A DNA stretch of 45,564 bases from an uncultured Lachnospiraceae bacterium. Lineage in GTDB: Bacteria; Bacillota; Clostridia; Lachnospirales; Lachnospiraceae. Below the pieces are notes generated by a model. That model made no database searches and had not been told where the DNA came from. It saw only the letters and a list, made by a program, of their open reading frames with translations. The position numbers were made by a program, and so were the translations under genes. The first letter of the stretch is position 1, and each line of letters starts with the position of its first letter. This document shows positions 1 to 7,900 of this stretch, piece by piece. Location: the NCBI GenBank assembly GCA_905209075.1, contig CAJLRL010000021.1:1-45564 (forward strand), given 5' to 3'.

Positions 1-129
1 ATAGAAATCTGCAAAGGAAAAACTCATAGTGTCCTTGACAAAGGGTACACTTTAATAAATGTTATGAATTAAGTCAAATCAAAACTTAAATTTGCGCAAT
101 GTTATAGGTTAAAACTATATCAGATAATT

Positions 130-582
130 TTACGAATTCAGTTCTTCCATATTTGCTATTACACGATCGATGTACGAAAAAAGCTGTCTGTACTCCTCGT
201 CAGTAAACCCCTTTTTCATTGCACCTTCTATCGTTCTTATGTTGTCACGTATCTTTTCTTCTCTCTCATAGGCTTTTTCTGTCAGGGTTATCCGCTTTAA
301 TCTGGCATCATTTTCCATCGGTGTTCTTATAATAAAACCATTTTTCTCAAGACTTTTAAGCATATTTGTAACGGTTGCCCCCTTTAGATCAAAATGTGCC
401 TCTATATCTTTTTGAAAAATATCCCTTTCAACATTATCCATAAGAAAGCCTATTATCATTCCCTGTGTCCTCGGCAGACATGGACCGGCTCCGTCCTTAT
501 GCCGGTCGAAATATCTATCTATATTTCTATGGATCCTGCCAAGTTTGTGACCCAGATATTTATCTGGTGTAAATTGCTTCAT
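130..582 (-). CDS. MarR family transcriptional regulator
   Basis: A 150-residue winged-helix regulator of the MarR family, normally a homodimer that represses a neighbouring promoter until a ligand binds. The central part reads as a MarR winged helix: a recognition-helix segment with GATVTNMLKSLEKNGFI around residues 68-84, then a wing containing DARLKRITLT around residues 92-101. Basic and acidic helices at both ends fit the dimerisation domain. The start is preceded by AAGGAGG. It diverges from a two-gene ABC exporter, and an inverted repeat sits on the exporter promoter, so it most likely represses the exporter and perhaps itself. The ligand is unknown. Confidence 0.9.
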   Translation of the reverse strand: MKQFTPDKYLGHKLGRIHRNIDRYFDRHKDGAGPCLPRTQGMIIGFLMDNVERDIFQKDIEAHFDLKGATVTNMLKSLEKNGFIIRTPMENDARLKRITLTEKAYEREEKIRDNIRTIEGAMKKGFTDEEYRQLFSYIDRVIANMEELNS

Positions 583-598
583 ACTATAAAGCGCCTCC

Positions 599-626
599 TT
601 GACTTTTTTAAATGTCAGTCTATAAT
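599..626 (+). promoter_or_regulatory. Sigma-A promoter of the ABC exporter operon
   Basis: TTGACT (599-604), a 16-bp spacer and a perfect TATAAT (621-626) point towards the ABC exporter. Transcription would begin near 633, inside the inverted repeat at 628-645. The -35 box overlaps the ribosome binding site of the divergent marR gene. Confidence 0.75.
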
Positions 627-627
627 A

Positions 628-645
628 TAGTTAGCATACTAACTA
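628..645. promoter_or_regulatory. Candidate MarR operator
   Basis: A perfect inverted repeat with arms TAGTTAG and CTAACTA (7 bp each) and a 4-bp spacer lies just downstream of the TATAAT box in the marR/ABC intergenic region. Arm length, spacing and AT-rich sequence are typical of MarR operators. A dimer bound here would cover the predicted transcription start. Assignment to this MarR is inferred from position. Confidence 0.6.
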
Positions 646-682
646 ATTTTATGCAAGTACTTTTTCAGAAAGGACAAATATT

Positions 683-2431
683 ATGGTAAAAACTATCTGT
701 GCCCAGATAAAAGAATACAAATGGGCCGCAATCACAACTCCGGTTTTTATGCTGCTTGAGGTTGCAATGGAAACCATCATACCTCTTCTCATGGCATCGA
801 TCATTGATGAAGGTGTAAACAAAGGTGATACACATCATATATATGTCATGGGTATATGGATGATATTTGCTGCACTCTTTGCTCTCATATGCGGGTGTCT
901 TGGTGCCAAATATGGTTCAAAAGCTTCCATGGGACTCGGAAAAAATCTCCGCAAGGCTATGTTTAGAAATATCCAGACATATTCCTTTGCAAATATAGAC
1001 AAATTTTCAACAGCTGGTCTTGTAACCCGTATGACAACAGATGTTACAAACATCCAGAACGCATTTATGATGATACTTCGTATGGCTATGAGGGCTCCTG
1101 CATCAATCATATGTGCCATGGCAATGTCATTTTTTATAAGTCCGCAGCTTGCCACAATTTATCTTATCGCAGTCATTTTACTCGGAGGTTTTCTTATTTT
1201 TATTTCTACAAAGGCTATGAAATATTTCGAAAAGGCTTTTGAAAAATATGATGAGCTAAACGAAAGTGTTCAGGAAAACGTATCAGCTATCCGTGTTGTA
1301 AAAGCCTATGTCCGTGAAAATTACGAGAAAAAACGCTTTTCAAAGGCTGCTGAAAATATCTATAAAGTCTTCACGAAAGCTGAGAGTCTTGTAGTATGTA
1401 ATACCCCTCTCATGCAGTTTACAGTATATGCCTGTATCCTTCTCATAAGCTGGCTCGGCGCACACATGGTTGTCGGCAATGAGCTTTCAACCGGAGATCT
1501 GATGGCACTCCTTACATATTGCATGAATATACTCATGAATCTCATGATGTTATCTATGGTTTTTGTAATGATCTCACTCTCCCTTGCTTCTGCAAGACGT
1601 ATATGCGAAGTTTTAAATGAGGAGAGTACCCTGCACAACCCGGATGATCCTATTATGGATGTGCCTGATGGAAGCATTAAATTTGATCACGTTTCATTCA
1701 GATATTCAAAATCATCTGAAACTCCAATTCTTTCCGATATAAACCTGGAGATCAGATCGGGTGAAACGATCGGTATAATCGGCGGAACAGGAAGCTCAAA
1801 ATCTTCGCTTGTAAACCTTATAAGCAGGCTTTATGATGTCGGATCAGGCTCTGTCATCGTTGGTGGCCACGATGTAAGGGAATACGACATGGATACATTA
1901 AGAAATCAGGTAGCTGTAGTATTACAGCAGAATGTTCTTTTCTCTGGAAGCATACTGGACAATCTGCGCTGGGGCGATAAAGATGCGACCGATGAACAGT
2001 GTATAGAGGCCTGCAAAATGGCATGCGCTGATGAATTCATCGAGACCTTCCCTGATAAATATGATACACACATTGAACAGGGTGGAACTAACGTATCCGG
2101 CGGTCAGAAACAGCGTCTTTGCATAGCAAGGGCTCTGCTTAAAAAGCCAAAGGTACTTATTCTTGATGACAGCACAAGTGCTGTCGACACAGCAACGGAT
2201 GCAAAGATACGTGCGTCATTTGCAAAAGCTATACCGGGAACGACAAAGCTCATCATTGCACAGCGTATCTCATCTGTCATGGATGCCGATAAGATCATTG
2301 TCATGAATAACGGCTGTGTCGATGGATTTGATACACACGAAAATCTTTTGAAAAATAATAAAATTTACCGCGAAGTATATGATGCACAGACAAACGGCGG
2401 CGGTGATTTCGATGAAGGAGGTGCAGCTTAA
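683..2431 (+). CDS. ABC exporter subunit with degenerate ATPase site (first half of heterodimer)
   Basis: A 582-residue fused permease-ATPase of the multidrug/lipid exporter type (MdlA/BmrC-like). Six membrane helices occupy roughly residues 15-310 and a nucleotide-binding domain the rest. The ATPase motifs are non-canonical: Walker A GGTGSSKSS has Ser where the third Gly is usual, Walker B ends ILDDSTS so the catalytic Glu is Asp, and the switch region reads IIAQR so the switch His is Gln. The signature VSGGQKQR is canonical. This pattern marks the subunit that carries the degenerate site in heterodimeric exporters such as TM287/288 or BmrCD. Its stop overlaps the next start (TAATG), so the two are translationally coupled. 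The substrate is unknown. Confidence 0.93.
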   Translation: MVKTICAQIKEYKWAAITTPVFMLLEVAMETIIPLLMASIIDEGVNKGDTHHIYVMGIWMIFAALFALICGCLGAKYGSKASMGLGKNLRKAMFRNIQTYSFANIDKFSTAGLVTRMTTDVTNIQNAFMMILRMAMRAPASIICAMAMSFFISPQLATIYLIAVILLGGFLIFISTKAMKYFEKAFEKYDELNESVQENVSAIRVVKAYVRENYEKKRFSKAAENIYKVFTKAESLVVCNTPLMQFTVYACILLISWLGAHMVVGNELSTGDLMALLTYCMNILMNLMMLSMVFVMISLSLASARRICEVLNEESTLHNPDDPIMDVPDGSIKFDHVSFRYSKSSETPILSDINLEIRSGETIGIIGGTGSSKSSLVNLISRLYDVGSGSVIVGGHDVREYDMDTLRNQVAVVLQQNVLFSGSILDNLRWGDKDATDEQCIEACKMACADEFIETFPDKYDTHIEQGGTNVSGGQKQRLCIARALLKKPKVLILDDSTSAVDTATDAKIRASFAKAIPGTTKLIIAQRISSVMDADKIIVMNNGCVDGFDTHENLLKNNKIYREVYDAQTNGGGDFDEGGAA

Positions 2432-4323
2432 TGCCAGGACCAAGAGGACCTCATGGGCCAAAACCAAAACTTAAAAATCCGGGAAAGCTTTTTGCCCGGC
2501 TTATGGGATTCATTTTTAAAAATTACCTTGCTGCATGTATTTTTGTAGTAATCTGCATTTTTATAAGTGTACTCGCAAACGTTCAGGGAACAATGTTTAC
2601 CAAAAATCTTATTGATGATCATATTGTACCCCTTCTTAAAACCAAAACTACTGATTACGGTCCGCTTCTTTCCGCTATAGGAAAAGTTGCTGTTTTCTAC
2701 GGGATCGGTGTTATAAGTACTTACGTGTACAGCAAAATCATGATCTACGTATCACAGGGTACTATCAGAAACCTGAGGATCGAGCTTTTTTCGCATATGC
2801 AGGATCTGCCGATACGTTATTTTGACTCTCATCCGCACGGCGATATAATGTCTATATATACAAACGATATAGATACCCTGCGCCAGCTAATAAGCCAGAG
2901 TCTTCCGCAGATATTAAACAGTGCCATAACCGTTGTGAGTGTGTTTATTTCCATGCTGATATTAAATATACCGCTTACGATCCTTACTATCATAATGGTT
3001 CTTATAACAACCTATGTGACAAAGAAATTTGCCGGTTTCTCAAGCCGTTATTTTCTCGCACAGCAAAATGATCTCGGCCGTGTAAATGGTTTTATCGAGG
3101 AAATGTTAAACGGACAGAAGGTTGTAAAGGTATTTACCCATGAACAGGAAAATATAGAAGCTTTCGATGAGATAAACGAACAGCTTTTCGACAGTGCATT
3201 CAATGCCAATTGGTATTCAAGCATGCTCGGTCCTGTAAATGCACAGATTGGAAATTTAAGCTACGTGTTCTGTGCCCTTGCCGGCGGCGTTATGGCTCTT
3301 TCCGGTTTCGGCGGACTTACGCTCGGTAAGCTTGCAAGCTTTTTAACCTTCAATAAAAGCTTTAACATGCCGATCTCACAGGTCAGCCAGCAGTTTAACA
3401 GTATAGTCATGGCTCTTGCGGGATGCGACCGTATATTTGCGCTTCTCGATGAAACGCCTGAAACTGATGATGGATACGTGACTTTAGTAAACGCAAAAGA
3501 TGAAAACGGCATCCTCACTGAAACCTCTGAGCACACCGGCGTCTGGGCATGGAAACATATACATCAGGCAGATGGTTCTGTCGATTACAAAAAGCTTACC
3601 GGAGATGTGGTATTTGATGATGTAGATTTCGGATATGTCCCTGAAAAAATCGTTCTGCATGATGTAAATCTTTTTGCCACACCTGGACAGAAAATCGCAT
3701 TTGTCGGTACAACCGGTGCCGGAAAAACTACGATAACAAACCTCATCAACCGCTTTTACGATATTGCAGACGGAAAGATCCGCTATGACGGCATAAATAT
3801 AAACAAGATCAAAAAGGCTGATCTGCGCCATTCACTCGGCATAGTGCTTCAGGATACGCACCTTTTTACCGCTACTGTAATGGAAAACATACGATATGGT
3901 AAACTCGATGCCACTGATGAGGAGGTATATGCTGCTGCCCGTCTTGCAAATGCTGACACATTCATAAGACAGCTGCCTGATGGCTATAACACAGTACTTA
4001 CAGGTGATGGTTCCAATTTAAGCCAGGGACAGCGCCAGCTTCTTGCCATCGCCCGTGCCGCTATAGCTGATCCTCCGGTTTTAATACTTGACGAGGCTAC
4101 AAGCTCTATCGACACACGTACTGAAAAAATCGTTCAGGATGGTATGGACAAACTTATGTCAGGCAGAACTACTTTCGTTATCGCCCACCGTCTTTCTACT
4201 GTGCGCAACAGTGATTGTATCATGGTACTTGAGCAGGGACGTATTATCGAAAGAGGAAGTCATGATGAGCTGATTGAAAAACACGGAAAGTATTATCAGC
4301 TTTATACAGGCAAGACAGCATAG
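2431..4323 (+). CDS. ABC exporter subunit with canonical Walker motifs (second half of heterodimer)
   Basis: A 630-residue fused permease-ATPase. A short Pro/Gly/Lys-rich amino end leads into six membrane helices (about residues 30-325), then a linker and the ATPase domain. Walker A TTGAGKTT (about residue 427), Walker B LILDEATSS and switch His IAHRLST are intact. The ABC signature is LSQGQ instead of LSGGQ, the expected complement to the degenerate Walker B of the upstream partner. One consensus and one degenerate ATP site are therefore predicted in the dimer. The start overlaps the preceding stop by one base and a GAAGGAGG site lies inside the upstream gene. A drug or lipid exporter under MarR control is likely; the substrate cannot be read from sequence. 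Confidence 0.93.
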   Translation: MPGPRGPHGPKPKLKNPGKLFARLMGFIFKNYLAACIFVVICIFISVLANVQGTMFTKNLIDDHIVPLLKTKTTDYGPLLSAIGKVAVFYGIGVISTYVYSKIMIYVSQGTIRNLRIELFSHMQDLPIRYFDSHPHGDIMSIYTNDIDTLRQLISQSLPQILNSAITVVSVFISMLILNIPLTILTIIMVLITTYVTKKFAGFSSRYFLAQQNDLGRVNGFIEEMLNGQKVVKVFTHEQENIEAFDEINEQLFDSAFNANWYSSMLGPVNAQIGNLSYVFCALAGGVMALSGFGGLTLGKLASFLTFNKSFNMPISQVSQQFNSIVMALAGCDRIFALLDETPETDDGYVTLVNAKDENGILTETSEHTGVWAWKHIHQADGSVDYKKLTGDVVFDDVDFGYVPEKIVLHDVNLFATPGQKIAFVGTTGAGKTTITNLINRFYDIADGKIRYDGININKIKKADLRHSLGIVLQDTHLFTATVMENIRYGKLDATDEEVYAAARLANADTFIRQLPDGYNTVLTGDGSNLSQGQRQLLAIARAAIADPPVLILDEATSSIDTRTEKIVQDGMDKLMSGRTTFVIAHRLSTVRNSDCIMVLEQGRIIERGSHDELIEKHGKYYQLYTGKTA

Positions 4324-4397
4324 TTTATACCATATTGGTTACTATGCAGGTCAATCATTGGAAATTTTTCTGATATAGCCAATTCCACCACATGAAA

Positions 4398-4453
4398 AGA
4401 ACCCCACCCGGCAGGTCTGATCGACTTGCCAGATGGGGTTCTGATGTTTTTCC
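4398..4453. terminator. Intrinsic terminator after the ABC exporter operon
   Basis: An outer stem pairs AGAACCCCA (4398-4406) with TGGGGTTCT (4434-4442). An inner stem pairs GGCAGGTC with GACTTGCC around a 5-nt loop. A T-rich run follows on the plus strand (near 4447-4451). It separates the plus-strand exporter from the converging minus-strand cassette and may act for both. Confidence 0.8.
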
Positions 4454-4480
4454 TTCTCCTGCATTTGCAATTGTTACTCG

Positions 4481-4942
4481 TTACAACATTTCATTTTCTT
4501 TATAACATTCAAAAATATAATTTGGATTTTCATAATAAACACTACTGTTGTAGTCATCTATCTTTGGACTGATAAAAGAATTATATACTTCTATTAGTGC
4601 ATCAACCACTTCTATTTGTTCGTAGTCAGCCACCATTTTTATAAGCCGCTTATAAACTTTTCCTATATCCCAATGTGAAGGTACCGCATAGCCACACTCT
4701 GATACATTATCAAATTTACCCGAAACAATATCTGCTTCCTTGATAAATCCATCACTTACGGCATCAATATTATCACAATGGTAAACATCAGCAAGATCAT
4801 AAATCCTACAAATATTTTCTTTTCCTAATTTATTTACTACATCAGCACGAATATTTTTAGTCTTACGCGAAATATATTCGATTAATCCACATGTATAAAA
4901 AAGATCATTATCTTTTTGTGACTCTCTTCCTTGACCAACCAC
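4481..4942 (-). CDS. Unrecognised 153-residue protein paired with DUF3990 gene
   Basis: A soluble 153-residue protein that I cannot assign to a named family. It has no signal peptide or membrane segment. A mixed helical amino half (FYTCGLIEYISRKTKN near residues 15-30) is followed by a Trp-containing segment (PSHWDIGKVYKRLIK near 88-102) and an acidic carboxyl end. It starts with GTG; that start overlaps the TAG stop of the DUF3990 gene by one base, and a GAGGAGG site lies inside that gene, so the two are translationally coupled. By position it is the natural candidate for a partner, immunity protein or regulator of the ADP-ribosyltransferase-like protein. It is the last gene of the minus-strand run. 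Function inferred from context only. Confidence 0.8.
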   Translation of the reverse strand: MVGQGRESQKDNDLFYTCGLIEYISRKTKNIRADVVNKLGKENICRIYDLADVYHCDNIDAVSDGFIKEADIVSGKFDNVSECGYAVPSHWDIGKVYKRLIKMVADYEQIEVVDALIEVYNSFISPKIDDYNSSVYYENPNYIFECYKENEML

Positions 4943-5403
4943 TAGTGCACCTCCTCAAATCCTCTATAAGTCAGACACTTTAAAGCTTCGTCGGTACAAA
5001 AAACAATCTGATGTGTCGGATATTTAAACTTTGCCAAAACCCAAAACTGTTCTCTCGTAATGGTGCCATCTATATAATCAGATACATATGTATAAATCTG
5101 ATCATCAGCCATAGCTCCTATTACAATATCATAATCATGCGTTTTTCCACTTCGACATGCCACGATAAAATCAAGCCATTCTTCTGTCATTTCCTTAAAT
5201 TCCAGAATTTTTAGTCCTTCCAAAAATCTCACATCATAGATTGATACAATTTTGGTATTATATCGTCTTGCCCATCTCTGTGCCTGCTCCTTTATAACAG
5301 TACAATAAAAACCCGTACCAAAATCTTTTGTATTTCTACTAACTCGTATCTCTGGTTTTTCAACTGCCTGATATCCACCATGATATACAGTCATGAGTGC
5401 CAT
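4942..5403 (-). CDS. DUF3990 family, ADP-ribosyltransferase-like protein
   Basis: A 153-residue protein recognised as DUF3990. The amino half has the hallmarks of a small ADP-ribosyltransferase-like fold: TVYHGG with His8, then KDFGTGFYCT with Tyr33, and a later TREQ segment with Glu118/Gln119 that could supply the third position of an H-Y-E/Q triad. If active it would bind NAD and modify a protein or nucleic acid; this is inference from motif spacing. No signal peptide is present, so it acts in the cytoplasm. The start at 5403 has GGGAGG at good spacing. It lies 27 nt behind the HEPN gene and overlaps its downstream partner by one base, the arrangement of a toxin-antitoxin pair. Confidence 0.8.
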   Translation of the reverse strand: MALMTVYHGGYQAVEKPEIRVSRNTKDFGTGFYCTVIKEQAQRWARRYNTKIVSIYDVRFLEGLKILEFKEMTEEWLDFIVACRSGKTHDYDIVIGAMADDQIYTYVSDYIDGTITREQFWVLAKFKYPTHQIVFCTDEALKCLTYRGFEEVH

Positions 5404-5430
5404 ATTGTCCTGCCTCCCTTCATATTTATT

Positions 5431-5820
5431 TTAGAGCCAGTTCTGTTCTATCGTTTTCTCCAATTGCATAAACATATCATAATATTTTTCTTTGGTCTGG
5501 TGAATAATATCCATTGCTATTGCCTGATTATACGCATGCGTCACATTGTTTCTCGATACAAGTGCATCAAGCCACATTCCTTCATCACTGATCATTCCAG
5601 CTTTATATGCGGTTTTTAAAATTGCTCTTGGTGATCCGGTTGCGCCCTCTGCATAACCATAGTTCTCCAATATTTCCTTCATTGCTTTCCATGACTGTTC
5701 AAAACAAATCTCATACAATCCTACCATACCAGCAATTTCTACATTTCCATATGGCTCATTATAGGAAAAAACATCCTTCAGATTAGCCAATGCCGCTTTG
5801 AAATTGTCAAATTTTTTCAT
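5431..5820 (-). CDS. HEPN-domain protein (HI0074-type nucleotidyltransferase partner)
   Basis: A 129-residue all-helical protein of the nucleotidyltransferase substrate-binding (HI0074) branch of the HEPN superfamily. The key motif is Arg90-x4-His95-x-Tyr97 (RNNVTHAY), the RX4HXY arrangement that in HepT toxins forms the RNase site and carries the Tyr modified by the partner MntA. It starts inside the nucleotidyltransferase gene (14-nt overlap), with GGGAG at proper spacing. Family knowledge predicts an RNase-like toxin silenced by adenylylation from the upstream enzyme. HI0074-type members have also been described simply as structural partners, so toxicity is inferred. Confidence 0.88.
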   Translation of the reverse strand: MKKFDNFKAALANLKDVFSYNEPYGNVEIAGMVGLYEICFEQSWKAMKEILENYGYAEGATGSPRAILKTAYKAGMISDEGMWLDALVSRNNVTHAYNQAIAMDIIHQTKEKYYDMFMQLEKTIEQNWL

Positions 5821-6118
5821 ATAGTACTACTCCCTCATTTTTAATAGACTCCAATAGCTCTTTTCTAACCGGCTTATCTAAATCCACAATATCATACTCC
5901 AGCAATGTCGATGTCAGTTCATCTACATCTAAAATAAAATTAGTGCTGTTGCCACCATGAAATGCCAGATCAATATCACTGCGTTCTTTAAAATCACCTC
6001 GTGCTCTTGATCCAAAAAGAATTACTTTTTCAATACAATTTTCTTTTGCCAATTGAACAATTTCCTGCAACACTTTACTTTTTATTCCTGTTTTTTCAGA
6101 GACTTTATCGATGTCCAT
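5807..6118 (-). CDS. MNT-type minimal nucleotidyltransferase (antitoxin-like)
   Basis: A 103-residue minimal nucleotidyltransferase. The catalytic motif Gly36-Ser37-x10-Asp48-x-Asp50 is intact (GSRARGD then SDIDL), and a further acidic cluster near residues 76-81 can supply the third metal ligand. In MNT/HEPN modules such as MntA/HepT the enzyme transfers AMP to the HEPN partner and neutralises it. AGGAGGAT precedes the ATG. It overlaps the HEPN gene by 14 nt and begins 14 nt after deoD, so the pair may be read from the deoD operon. Confidence 0.9.
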   Translation of the reverse strand: MDIDKVSEKTGIKSKVLQEIVQLAKENCIEKVILFGSRARGDFKERSDIDLAFHGGNSTNFILDVDELTSTLLEYDIVDLDKPVRKELLESIKNEGVVLYEKI

Positions 6119-6132
6119 AAATCCTCCTATAT

Positions 6133-6852
6133 TTATTCAGCCATCTCAAGCGCTATCTTCATCATATTTGTGAAGCAGTTCTGACGTTCCTCGGCTGTTG
6201 TTATCGCATCCTCCACAAAACTGTCTGAGATTGTAAGAAGACACGCCGCCTCTTTTCCTGCAACGTTTGCGTTGTGGAATAATGCAAAACTTTCCATCTC
6301 TACACACATACATCCTTTTTCATCACGCAGCTTCTCCCAGTATGTAGGGGATGCATCGCTTGGCTGTCTGTAAAACACATCACTTGAATGTGTCTTTCCC
6401 TCGCGGATTTCTATTCCGAGATCATTCGCTGCTTTGCGGAGTCTGTTATTTAAGTTTTCAGACGGTAATGTCTCATCTTTATCATATCCGGACTGGACAT
6501 ATGCGTATGACGACTCACTTACCGCACCTGTTACAAGCACTACGTCATAAACTTTTAAGTCTTTGCTGTAGCTTCCTGCGCTTCCGATACGGATGATCCG
6601 ATCCACGTCATACTGTGTAAACAGCTCATATGAGTAAATACCGATACTTGGCATACCCATCCCGCTGCCCATGACAGAGATTTCCTTTCCATTGTATTTT
6701 CCTGTAAAACCGAGCATTCCTCTGACTCCGTTTACCTGACGCACATCTGTAAGAAATGTATCTGCGATAAATTTAGCGCGGAGCGGATCTCCCGGCATAA
6801 GTACTGTTTTGGCAAAATCCCCCTTATTTGCCTCATTATGTGGTGTTGACAT
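6133..6852 (-). CDS. deoD: Purine-nucleoside phosphorylase, DeoD type
   Basis: A 239-residue cytoplasmic enzyme of the hexameric DeoD family. It cleaves purine (deoxy)nucleosides with phosphate to the base and (deoxy)ribose-1-phosphate in salvage. Family motifs are present: VLMPGDPLRAKFIA near the amino end, MGSGMGMPSIGIYSYEL, RIGSAGSY, and the substrate-site segment CVEMESFALF followed by LLTISDS. The length is normal. AAAGGAGGAAG precedes the start, which lies one base after the hydrolase stop, so it is coupled to the upstream three-gene block. A second purine-salvage gene, apt, lies elsewhere in the window. Confidence 0.95.
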   Translation of the reverse strand: MSTPHNEANKGDFAKTVLMPGDPLRAKFIADTFLTDVRQVNGVRGMLGFTGKYNGKEISVMGSGMGMPSIGIYSYELFTQYDVDRIIRIGSAGSYSKDLKVYDVVLVTGAVSESSYAYVQSGYDKDETLPSENLNNRLRKAANDLGIEIREGKTHSSDVFYRQPSDASPTYWEKLRDEKGCMCVEMESFALFHNANVAGKEAACLLTISDSFVEDAITTAEERQNCFTNMMKIALEMAE

Positions 6853-6853
6853 A

Positions 6854-7900
6854 TTATTCTTCCTCCTTTACAATTTGTAAAAATTTTTTTATTTCACACC
6901 AGGCCCTTTTTGACTCCGGTATATTTAAATATCCCATCTGGAATACATGGAACATTCCTTCGTAAACCGACAGGCGGACTTTAACGCCCTGGCTTCTCGC
7001 CTTGGCAGCCGCATCTACCGAATCCGACAGAAGCATTTCTATAGAACCTGCCTGGATAAGCATAGGCGGAAAGCCTTTAAAGCTGCCGAAAAGAGGCGAT
7101 ATGTAAGGATCCATCCTGTCATGCTCTCCCGGATAGTCATTTACATATATAAGGCTATCCTTTGTATTTCCGAAAAGCGGATCTTTTTCATAATTTGTCT
7201 CATACGATTCACCGCTTGCTGTAAGATCTGTCCACGGCGACATGGCAACTATGCCAGCTGGCATCGGCATTTTGTGATCTCTTAGATACATGGTAAGACA
7301 CATTGCAAGACCACCTCCTGCCGAATCCCCGGCAAGTATTATCTGCGAGCCAAACCATCCTTTATCAAGAAGCCATTTATAACTTGCCACCGCATCTAAA
7401 AGTGCTGCCGGATATGGATGTTCCGGTGCAACGCGGTAATCCGGTGTAAGTACACAGCAGCCCTCACTTACTTCGTTGTAAAGCCCGGCGAACACATAGT
7501 AGGCATTTCTTACTGCCCCCATATAGCCGCCGCCATGAAGTTGTAAGATCACACGCTCCGTATTTGGATTTTCCTTTGAACCAAGCAGCTTCATCGTAAA
7601 ATCGCCCATATCTATATCTTCTGTATAGAAGCAGTCAGGGACTTTCCATTTTGGTTCTTTTAAGCGCTTTCTAAGTTCACCCGATTTGATTTTTTTACCA
7701 ATTGCCAGATCATTTGTTATATGCCCTATCAGATTTGTGACGATCCGCCCCTTAAGGCTTACTGCATCCGAGTCTTCCTGATCCTCATCCTTATGATCTT
7801 TTGGTGTTCTGTTTATGATCTCTTCGATTTTCGGTCTGTAAGTACCTATCTGTTCATCCTCAAACATATATGAATTATTTAATCCGTGAAACCCTATCAT
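6854..7900 (-). CDS. Alpha/beta hydrolase of the hormone-sensitive-lipase family
   Basis: A 348-residue esterase-like protein. The oxyanion motif HGGGY lies near residue 121, then DYRVAPEHPYPAAL, then the nucleophile elbow GDSAGGG. A late Asp region (SIEMLLSDS) and His in MFHVFQMG complete the likely Ser-Asp-His triad. No clear signal peptide is seen, so it is probably cytoplasmic. The start overlaps the stop of the DUF6320 gene by four bases. From memory, acyltransferase, DUF6320 protein and this hydrolase recur together in Clostridia, which suggests a shared ester- or lipid-modifying pathway. The substrate is unknown. Confidence 0.9.
   Translation of the reverse strand: MIGFHGLNNSYMFEDEQIGTYRPKIEEIINRTPKDHKDEDQEDSDAVSLKGRIVTNLIGHITNDLAIGKKIKSGELRKRLKEPKWKVPDCFYTEDIDMGDFTMKLLGSKENPNTERVILQLHGGGYMGAVRNAYYVFAGLYNEVSEGCCVLTPDYRVAPEHPYPAALLDAVASYKWLLDKGWFGSQIILAGDSAGGGLAMCLTMYLRDHKMPMPAGIVAMSPWTDLTASGESYETNYEKDPLFGNTKDSLIYVNDYPGEHDRMDPYISPLFGSFKGFPPMLIQAGSIEMLLSDSVDAAAKARSQGVKVRLSVYEGMFHVFQMGYLNIPESKRAWCEIKKFLQIVKEEE

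Noticed and set aside
30..51. Imperfect hairpin (GTGTCCTT...AAGGgtACAC) near the left edge
   Set aside because: The stem is interrupted, no clear T-run follows, and the upstream gene is outside the window, so its role cannot be judged.
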